Part shown: one piece after another, positions 29,983 through 39,033 of the stretch | How positions within the stretch are numbered: the stretch's first letter is position 1 | How the letters are laid out: every line of letters starts with the position of its first letter | Assembly (NCBI GenBank): GCA_037833965.1 | Contig: AP031356.1 | Location: 12,174,501 to 12,238,500, forward strand | Source of the DNA: Marchantia polymorpha subsp. ruderalis | Lineage: Eukaryota; Streptophyta; Marchantiopsida; Marchantiales; Marchantiaceae | DNA: 64,000 bases | Reading direction: 5' to 3' | Program-made: the position numbers and the translations under genes | The notes under the pieces: generated by a model | Told to the model about the DNA's origin: nothing | Seen by the model: only the letters and a program-made list of their open reading frames with translations | The model's database searches: none

Positions 29983-30443
29983 TAAATGGTAAATAGATCA
30001 AGCCCGTGGGACCCAAAGGGTCAAAAGGCTAAAAAACACAATACAAACAACCCAACTCCAAACTAGGAGAGAACCAAAAGAACCCCCTAGCTAGTGCCCA
30101 AAGCACTAGAACGGTAACTAATAATATCTCTAATGTAACAACCTAAATCATAAGGCTCAAGTTGAAGCAGAGAAAAGAAATTCTCGACATCAACTTTATG
30201 CGCCACTCGAATCTCTACATACCTAGAACAAGTAAGAAATACATGCTCTTCATCCTCAACTTTTCTTCCATCACATAGCCTACAAATACGTTCACTCCTA
30301 TCAATGTTCAACCAACGTACTTCTTCAATCCCAAGACTATGAGATCCAGTTCTATGTCTAGCAATAATATGACGTAAAGAAGTAGATATCTCTGCAAGTA
30401 AGTATCCTTGCTCACAATAAACAAGCATAGGATTCACATGAAA
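29983..30443 (-). mobile_element. LINE 3'-end fragment in unit 1
   Basis: This 461-bp insertion begins with TAAATGGTAAATAGATCAAG, the LINE 3' tail. It is about 93-95 percent identical to the 3' ends of the copies at 15.7 and 41.9 kb and carries the C-terminal zinc-motif codons (minus frame at 30087-30464). The matching locus in unit 2 (39140 region) reads straight through without it. This shows the empty site and defines both ends: GATGAAG on the left and TTGGTGG on the right, with no duplicated target bases. Confidence 0.92.
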
Positions 30444-30565
30444 TTGGTGGAAACATTGCATCATTGAAGATTATGTGTATTGCATGTGAACCTTGAGAGA
30501 TGCATCTTCATACAATTTGACTTGTAATTTTTCACATATCATTTTTTTTATCAAAATGATACTAA

Positions 30566-31365
30566 ATAAATGGTAATAAACCAAGCCCGGGATCCAAAGT
30601 ATCAAAAGTCTGAAAAACACAATACAAAAAAAATCACAAACAAGTGAAATGACCCCAAAGTCCAATCTCTAACTAGTTACAAGAGCACTAGAACGATAAT
30701 TAATAATGTCTCTAATATAACAACCTAAATTAACTATAATAAAGAATAGAAATTCTTCACACCTATATTATAAACAAGCTTAATATCTTGGTACCTAGAG
30801 CAAGTAGCAAATACATGCTCTTCGTACTCAATCTATCCATCGTCACATAATCTACAAATACATCCACTCCAATCAATATTAAGCTAATGTACTTACTCAT
30901 TCCGAACCTATGAGATACAATTCTATGCCTAGCAATAATATGACATAAGTACGTAGAGATTACTCCAAGTAAGTAATAATGTTCACAATAAACAAGCATA
31001 GGATTCACATGAAGTTGATAAAACTGCATCTTGATGCAATTTATTAAACATTATAAATAAACATATAACATTATAAACATAAACATTTTCTAAACATTAT
31101 TTGGAGCAAGCACGACATCTTGATGCCGCGCTTGCTCCAAATAATGTTCAGAAACTCTTACTTTAGACATTCACGTAGTGTTGTAGGTTGCAGGTCTCAA
31201 TCGCGTTCCGCTACATTCCACCTCAAAGATCAAGTTATCATATCCACGAAACATCCTTTGGAAGTGTGGCATTCAAAGCTTGCTTGAAGTTTCTAGCCCA
31301 AAGTTGAGATCCCTGCAAGATTCGACCTTCCCCTCTCAAAGATATCTCAACTTTGTACTTGGAAT
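30566..31365 (-). mobile_element. Older, diverged LINE 3' fragment in unit 1
   Basis: It starts with TAAATGGTAATAAACCAAGC and follows the same LINE 3' region, but with many substitutions and small gaps. It includes relics of the zinc-motif region (minus frame at 30763-31029) and reaches further upstream in the RT C-terminal part (to about 31.3 kb). Unit 2 lacks it near 39267, so it is also an insertion or a unit-2 loss. The right end is uncertain by some tens of bases. An inverted duplication (31093-31148) lies within it. Confidence 0.75.
31093..31148. repeat. Perfect 19-bp inverted repeat
   Basis: Positions 31093-31111 are the exact reverse complement of 31130-31148, with an 18-nt spacer. 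The right arm belongs to the LINE sequence (compare CTCCAAATGATGTTGAGAAACTC in the other copies). The left arm is an added reversed copy inside an AT-rich insertion, so the repeat probably arose by fold-back template switching. Confidence 0.85.
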
Positions 31366-34300
31366 TGTGTTGAAGACTCACAAGGATATAGTGAAACTAA
31401 TTTGAAAGATTTTTTCAGTTCACATTGTAAAATAATAGTAATATCGCACTTATGAATACAAAATTATCTATTTCAGAGTATGGAAATAAAGTATGATACA
31501 TTCGGACAACAGAAACTCTTACTTTATTTGACAAAGATTAATTGATATTGGGATGTTATCATCCCATATATTGCAATTGACCTTCATGTTTTACAAAACT
31601 ACAAACTTTTTTTGTTAAATCATATCATATTGACAACATTTTTAGTGTTGATGATGATATTCGGACAATAGATGGTGCTCAAATGATGAGATTAGCAACA
31701 AGGTCAACCAAGAAGACTACCTTGATATCAAAAAATACAATGATTTTAAGAATAAGAGAAATATCTTATATTTGGTTGGACTAACAATATATGTGTCAAC
31801 CTGAAAAAGTGTCTATTTCTATTGCATAATATCCTATATATTTAACTAATGTGCAATTGCTTGATTTTCATTTACATGTGGCCTTTGTGTAGAAAAGTGA
31901 ATTTCATTTTAAATCATATCTTGTGTTTTCTTGAATTATCAAAAAATATATCTCAATGTGGACAAGTGTTTGTGGATTCTATTTCATCGTCTATATCTAG
32001 AGTTAAAGCATACTTGCAACATCTACAAATATCTGATTTCAGTACCTAATCTCAAACAATTGTTCCAAACGGTAACCCTTCCAACAAAAGAATTTTTTAT
32101 AATGAAATCTTAACTACCTAAAATAAGTTATAAAACTATGATAACAAAAGATTACCAATTTCCTACATATTGTTTCAAGAAATTATCACACATGACAAAT
32201 TTTCATAAAAGCCAGGACAAAACACTATATGATTTATTTCACAAATCTGGGCGGTGCAAGTCTATGAGCAAGATGAGCATCCATTCCATTTCTTTACTCT
32301 TTGCGTCTAGATTGATTATCATGTATGATAAATCTAGTATGATATTTTGTGTAAAAGTACATATTAAAAGCCCTACTTTGTTAGAAGAACATAAACTGCA
32401 ACCTCCGAACACCCTCTAAAATGTAGAAAGAAGTGGATTTATGAAAAAATGGCACACATCTGTTCGTACAAGCTTCAAACACAGTACAAAAAATTAGATT
32501 ATGCAAGGCAAACAGCAAGAATATGATCCAAATCCATTTTTTACTTTCTCCAATTAGATTATCTACATACAATACAAAAGGCCTATTATACTATCACTTA
32601 ATGATTTATAAAGTACTCTTTCTTACCAAAAATTACTTGTGCTGTAAACTCTTAACATACTAATTCAAGAAGGAAATTATAACTTAATGGCAACTGCATT
32701 TAAAATGTTTGAGACATGTTTTCAAATTTTCATAATGCATTTGGAAGGATGCAGCTTGAATGCTTTTCCACTAATAGGTAATTATACGATAGCATGAGAT
32801 ATATTTATATAAACGTTGTTATCTCTTGTGTTAGTCCGCTTGAACTGCAACTGATACCACTTACTCCCCCGCCTAAAATGACCGGAAGTGAGTCAGAGTA
32901 ACTTCATAGTACATTTAGCAAGCAGTCAGTCTTGAAATCTTCTTCTATTTAGCGGGTTAGGATTTTTACCTTCTATTGGTGCATCTCTCAAGGTGCTACT
33001 TCCAGCACTGGTTCGAGAAATTTCCTCCAAGTCCACTTTCGGCTAATGTATGGTCGATAGGAGTGCGCATGAGCTGTCTCATAAGCTTGGGCTTATCAGA
33101 AGCTGATGCTTGGGGCCATTCAGGGGATGCCTATGTCGTAATATAGACCGGGATTCATGAAACAACTAATGAAATCCTTCCTCATGAATGAGGGTGTGAT
33201 CTCAGAACTGCAGACTGTCATCACGATACTCGGTTGAGTGCACTCACCGTCAATCAGGAAGTGCAGCAATATACGGAATAGAATTGAGTAAATGTGAATT
33301 AGCAGAGAACGAAAGTTGTGTACATGGCATTAAGAACTACTTGAAGCTGTACATGTAATAATTATGGAACTGCTTAGGAAATCCATGGTGCTCGAACCAG
33401 TTTCTTCAAAAGTCTTAGACTTTTGTCAGGCATGTGCTTCCAGCTACAAGCTTGACGTTGACGCATTTGTGGGATTGAAAACTGTAGGTTATATTCAAAT
33501 GCGCAAAATATATGCTCTGATAGCTCTGATCATATGTCGTTCAATTTCTCTGTAATTCATCTTTCAAGGAAATTTGGGACCGGAGAAGTGGCTACAGATA
33601 TGGATCTGTATTGATCGTCACCGTGTGAAATTACTTAACACTGCTTCTTCTCCAACTAACTGGTCCTGGTTAGATCATACATCAGGGACTGCAGCTTACT
33701 CATCTCAATCATGAAATTCGATTTCACGCTAGTATATCATCTAATTCATGCATCTGAGGTCACAGTCTTCAGATCTGTTGTAGGGCAAGATTGGCAGCTG
33801 GAAGTCCACCACATGGCTTCCGTTGAAGCCTACTCGCATACCATGAACCGGCGGCGCATTTAAGCGCAACGCAAGCTACAAAGACAACGATGCGCACTAC
33901 AAGAACAACAACCACCAGACGTCAATGACAAGTACGAGGAACATGATCACGACCACCGCAGACAAAGATGGCCTTTGCTGAGTAGAGCATCACGTGATTG
34001 TAGTGGGTAATTTCTTACGGTTCACCGTTTGTCCAATTCCGTTTGCCATCACAACACGTTAAGTAACAAATGAAGGTCCGAAATAATAATCTAGTAATCT
34101 TTTATGCATCCCAAGTTAAGAGAGGACCGCAGGCAGAGAAAGACGGCAATCCCTCCAAGCAATCAGGTCTGAATTTCCGGTGTAAACTCAGCGAAACTTC
34201 GTGTTACACCATCTTTCTTCCGGAATCAATCTCCAAGTAACGGGGCGAGGGAGTCGCAGGACGGTCGGTCGAAGCTCCGTGTCACCAGAAGATGTGTTGC

Positions 34301-34744
34301 TAATGCTTGCTTCGAAAGTTCTTGGAGTGTTAGCCTTCGACGGGAGCCCACGCCGCGCAGCTTGGAGACTTTCCAGTTGGTTTTTTGCATACACAGCCGC
34401 CGACTACGTGGCTCATTTGAGCCACGTAGCGCATGATGAGTTAGAACTCCAGTGTCGTTGGACCCAATTAGTTCTCTTCCCTCTTCAGATTATTTCTCTT
34501 CGGTTATATTCTAAAATCTGTAACATCCTAGAAAACATGTCGGTGCGACTACCAGATGTGAAGATGCTCACTAATGCTCGCTTGATGACTCTAACGCGGC
34601 TCGGAAACAAAGTTGGGACTGCAAATGGCACCTAAATTTGGGGCATTAGATCGCATTTTGATTTCACATTTAAGGGTTACAATGGTCACATACCTCAGAT
34701 TCTCAGATTGTCGACCCGCACGAGAGGTATCGCCAGTTCACCCG
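31366..34744. other. Intergenic DNA upstream of LBD copy 1
   Basis: This is AT-rich up to about 32.8 kb and more mixed after that. Most of it (except about 31.85-32.64 kb) has a counterpart at 39.27-41.80 kb in unit 2. A 144-codon frame at 34201-34635 is not preserved in unit 2 and the antisense frame is equally open, so neither is called. Clear features are few; the palindrome at 34404-34429 is listed separately. Confidence 0.5.
34404..34429. promoter_or_regulatory. Palindrome with paired ACGTGG/CCACGT cores upstream of LBD copy 1
   Basis: Perfect 12-bp arms (CTACGTGGCTCA and its reverse complement) flank TT. Each arm holds an ACGTGGC core, the recognition sequence of plant bZIP/ABF and some bHLH factors. 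It lies about 320 bp upstream of the LBD ATG and is kept in unit 2 (41474-41499). A regulatory role is inferred from motif and position only. Confidence 0.45.
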
Positions 34745-35160
34745 ATGTCCCACTCTGCGGAGGGAGCTCTTCGAGCTCGCTTTGTGCAGCATGCAAATTT
34801 CGACGACGGAAGTGCATGGCCGAGTGCATATTCGCACCGTACATTCCTGCAGATCAGCCTTTGAGGTTTGTGTATGTGCATAAAATGTACGGGGCCAGCA
34901 CTGTCACCAAGATTTTGCACGACATGCAAGAATCGAGCCGAGCAGATGCGGCGGCTTCGTTGGTATTCGCGGTCGAGGCAAGAGTGAAAGATTCGACTTA
35001 CGGATGTTGTGGCGCCGTCGTTTGGCGGATGAATCAAAGAATTGAGGAGTTGCGAAAACAAATTGCGGATCTGGATAAACAAGTATACTGGTTGGAGCTA
35101 AAAATGCGCGAGACACTGACTCAGTGGCCAGTGGTCCCCCAGTCCCTCATCTGTAGTTAA
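34745..35160 (+). pseudogene. LBD (LOB-domain) transcription factor, copy 1, frameshifted at the start
   Basis: LBD proteins are plant-specific DNA-binding regulators of organ boundaries and development. The frame ending at 35160 contains the class I signature. The zinc motif CX2CX6CX3C (CAACKFRRRKCMAEC) starts at 34783. The GAS block follows (VHKMYGAS through ARVKDSTYGC), then a Leu/Ile-spaced coiled coil (RIEELRKQIADLDKQVYWLE). Length is about 126 residues from the Cys motif. The matching start codon (ATG 34745) is one base out of frame: 38 nt separate it from the first Cys codon, against 39 in copy 2. The LOB frame has no other upstream ATG before a stop at 34633. Several normally conserved GAS residues have changed. 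An unseen upstream exon could rescue it, but a pseudogene is more likely. Confidence 0.8.
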
Positions 35161-36296
35161 TAGTCTTCGTTAGTAATGTAGTTGCATGGATGGTTACTGT
35201 ACAGCATGGCAAGGATTTCGTTTCCTTGACATGTTTTGTGTGTAATTAGTCAATCTGTAGTCAATAGCACGTTGCAGACTACAGTGGATCTCAGAAATAT
35301 AGTCTGTAGCCCTGTTATTAAATGCCCTTGCATCGCAGTCAACCGCGAGGCCTCTCGCCACTTTCGTGGCATATAATTCCAAAGTACAAAGTTAAATCTC
35401 CACATAGTGTTATTTCTTGTGAGTGACATATTACCATTAGTGATATAAAAATGAATAACCATTAGTTTCCAACGGGTAATTCTATTCTATTCTATTCTAT
35501 AATTCTAACAATACGTCATTATTGTTAATAATGTCAATAGATTTTTCAAGAATGACTATGTTGACATTTAATAGCCATCATAATTACCAAAAGTTTTTGT
35601 TAAAAGTTTATTGAGTGGTCTATCTCGATTCTTTTCAGTGGTTACAATATTCTCAGACTTTGAATCCGTGTCACTGATCAAATGTTTCGGGCGAAGAGGT
35701 CGAAGACATATCTCTATTCTCACTCGTTGCAATTTGGTGGTGCGATGTTTAAACCCTTGTGGGAAGAGTGCTGGAAGGAAATTGAGACAAATGGAGTGGA
35801 AAGAAGAACAGGTCTGTTCTGCCAGTGGGATATTTTCACACCTTTTCAACCTGGTCAGGATTGAGCCAAATCCATGATAGGGAAAACAAGTCGAAAGAAT
35901 AGATGGCGCACATAAAGTAGAGACAAATAAACCGAGTCTCCAATGCTGGAGTTGCGCTTGTAACTACTGTAAGGAGGACGATCATGACTTGTGCTGAAGA
36001 CAGAGATCGAGTATTTGTCGATGGGAAGTTTTTTTGAGTTTCTGTTGTCACATCAGACTGAAACAATCCAGTCTGAGAAGTTCTTTTGCGACCGAAGAAG
36101 GCAAGGCATTTAGTCTCAGATTATGCCAACGATGGCAGAAAAGCCGAAATCTATCATGGTTAACCGCGTCCGTGTGAATCCACGATCCATTTTCATGGCT
36201 TCGCAATATTTGTCGATGGGAATTTCTTCTGAATTTCTGTTGTCACATAACACTGAAAAATTCCAGTGGAGAAGATCTTCTGCGAACGAAGATTCT
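35161..36296. other. LBD copy 1 3' flank and unmatched DNA
   Basis: The first 210 bp match unit 2 and end at CGTGGCA (35369). The rest has no counterpart in unit 2. Short ATTCT repeats occur near 35,483. No gene is visible. Confidence 0.5.
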
Positions 36297-36299
36297 GTA
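36012..36299. repeat. 195-bp imperfect tandem duplication
   Basis: A block starting TATTTGTCGATGGGAA at 36012 recurs at 36207. Both are followed by TTCTGTTGTCACAT and a GAAGAT/GAAGTTCTTTTGCGA-type stretch. It is a local two-copy duplication with moderate divergence. Confidence 0.7.
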
Positions 36300-38141
36300 T
36301 ATGATAATAATTCCAAACGAAAAATTGTGAAAAAAAAATTACTTTTCTATTAGACATCCATAAGTAAGTAAGTTGTTTCAGTAGAAATATCGCCAAGTGA
36401 GCATTTTCCAAATTCTGTACAACAATTTTAGCAGCAGGATGTGTGTAGTGTAACTTCCGTTTGTCAGAATGCTAGGGCCTACATCAAATATGTATATTAT
36501 TACTCATGACAATCTCTTCCTAAGAGGCATTGGCTACATTGCTACATTCTGATAAAGGCTACTCACATCGTATTTCGTGACAAACAAAGTTTCTCAGGAT
36601 GTGTATGATCATAGATCAGTATGAAGTGGATGGATTCTAATTTGATACTAGCTGTTATCTTTTTATTTGTGGAATAGGTCAGCTTAATCTGTGCTCATCG
36701 GGATTCAGAAAGGGAGTCCTAATATTGCTGCAGGCTTTCACCTGTCAGCCAGAACTTGTTTCCAGACTTGGACCGAAGCCAGCGGGTTTGTAAATTTCTG
36801 TCCAACTTGAATTTCGTGCAACGAAAATCGCGTATACCAACTATGACTGGTCAACATGTATTACTGATGAAGCTGATCTCAACTAACAATAATCATGATA
36901 CCCTCTCTACACTCTAAACTACAATCAACTTCACAACAAGCTACTCAGATGCAGTCTTAGCGAGTAAAAACGTAAAGTACTAGGACGGTTTTGTATATCT
37001 TGTTGAAGTGTTCGAACTAATCATCAAGCTATCTGAACTCACCGGATGATCGGAATTCTCATTTCTTCCATATACCCTCCTCAACCAGTGGACCTTTCAT
37101 CGACTCTACTTCAAACGCCATCTTGAGTAGAAGCTACCATGTACTACATGGCGTCTGTTGGCGGCGCAACGATCTGGTTATGAACCTGTGTGGTGCTCAT
37201 GCATAATTGCACCTGAAAGAGAACTTTGAGTCCAGCTCAGTCATGCAGCTGGTACGAAATTTTGCGGGAATTTTTGAGAATGTATGGAAGAATTAGACTT
37301 CTGAAGATTATATGAGAAATCAGTATCAACTTGGCAGAAAACTCTTAGCCGTTGTTTTTACTTTCTGAAAACTGTACATCTGATTTGCTCTAGCAGACGC
37401 GAAACTTCCACGTTCTCTGCGGACCAATATCATCTTCTTTCTTCCTTCCTTTCAAATTCGACTGCTTTCACATTCAGATTCTGGTTATCATGAGCAGAAA
37501 TCATACTTCAATGACAATCAGTCACTCTCTGTCTCCGGAGTTTTTGAGCATATACAACACGTATAATCACGGCATTTTAATCTTATATAGAGAAGTTGGT
37601 TCCAGGTTAGAGGCAGAAAGGCCAAAGTTCATTCCTCGAAGGTGACGCTTTAGTTTAGGCCTGCTCATTCTATGATACAAATACGAACGAAGCTCTTTAC
37701 TGAAGTAAAATGAATGTTACACGAATTCAAAGTGGTCAAACGCAGAAGAAGAGAGGAGCAGGCTGAAGAATAATCGACAGGCTCCACCTGATGTAGAAAT
37801 TTTGATGGTTACAAATCCGTAATGGATATATATCTGACTCCGGCATTTCGATACACGTGATTACGTAAGACAGCTTGAACTACAAAGCTTGCAGATATAA
37901 GCTGGCTAGCAACATCTACTATTCATGGAGACTGCATATTGATCAACTGAAAGCTGTCTTTTATTCCTGCATCATTTTCATACAAATTTATCTTTCAGTT
38001 GAATGAAGAGGCAATGTGGTGATCTGACTATATCAACTTTATCCTTACATGATGCGTGGTTTCCACCAAACTCACAAAACCTGTTGTAGATAATATTGTG
38101 ATTGAATAGACAGATCCTACCGATTAACATATAGGTAGGAT
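36297..38141. other. Non-coding right part of duplication unit 1
   Basis: This block has no open frame worth calling, yet it is the best conserved part between the two units (36780-37600 against about 57420-58240 is nearly identical by eye). It may simply reflect recent homogenisation. I recognise no RNA gene or motif in it. Confidence 0.45.
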
Positions 38142-38378
38142 CTGATTCTATTCTCTTGTTCATGCCTCTTTGCCGCTTCTTTTACTACCTTGTGGGCTAT
38201 CTGGGCCTGGGAAGCTCCGAATTGTAGACATGTTGTGGCGACAAACTTGACTGAAGTTCTTGTCTCCATGTTGAGTGGCATTGACTGAGTTACACGTTAT
38301 GCTTGCATACTGAAGCACTCGTCTGAGAGGTGCATAGTATCCTCGGTAACCTGAGATAGTGTTTAATCTTCTGTGCAG

Positions 38379-38914
38379 CTAGCGAAGGGCCTGACTTTTC
38401 CTTCTGCTGAGCCTTCTGAGGAGAATGAACGGAAAATTATTTATCGGATCATCACCACAGGTTTTTTCTCGTCCCTTGAATTTATCGTGTATATACAGAC
38501 CAATCCAATGTATGGCATGCAAGCTTGAGTAAGCATTACGTACGTAATAGCTGACAGGTCATGAAGCTGGTATCTTATTGTTACAGGATGCATGGCTCGT
38601 ACTAGGTCGACCAGATGGCTGGCACAAAAACAGGTATGTCACTTAAATGTCGATATTCGTAAATTGAAGTGCACGCCGTCAACGAATCGAAAATAAGAAT
38701 GTAGGGCAGTAGTGTGATCACTTTGCGTTGTAGCAACCATCTCGTTCTGCAAGAATGCCTTGCATGATTGACATTGATCGTAAAGGTTACCGCAGTGCAG
38801 GTTGATCCGATGTTGATTCATTCTGCATCCGACCCAAGACCAAGAACAGCGCTGTGTGAAGACTATTTTTACAATTACTACAACCGTGGTCTTGATATAC
38901 TGTTTGACGGTCAG
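38379..38914 (+). pseudogene. PHAF1 fragment: copies of exons 8, 9 and 10 with introns
   Basis: Positions 38379-38460, 38587-38633 and 38801-38914 correspond to PHAF1 exons 8-10, with the introns retained, so this is a DNA-level duplicate and not a retrocopy. The exon 8 copy has 7 extra bases and the exon 9 copy has lost one A from a run (CAC then five As instead of six). Both are frameshifts. The exon 10 copy is intact. No upstream exons exist here, and the downstream exons were deleted at 39033. Confidence 0.93.
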
Positions 38915-39033
38915 GTACATCTGAAGATACGAATGTGTTCTTTTAGTATGTTCTGGTCGACTCTCTTCAAAGCTTCGATCATACAGTGGCAGAATGTCAT
39001 ACACTAATTATCATGTTTTCATATGAAGGCTAA

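Noticed and set aside
34201-34635. A 144-codon plus frame upstream of LBD copy 1
   Set aside because: Not preserved in the duplicate at 41.3-41.7 kb, while the antisense frame is equally open in both; no domain.
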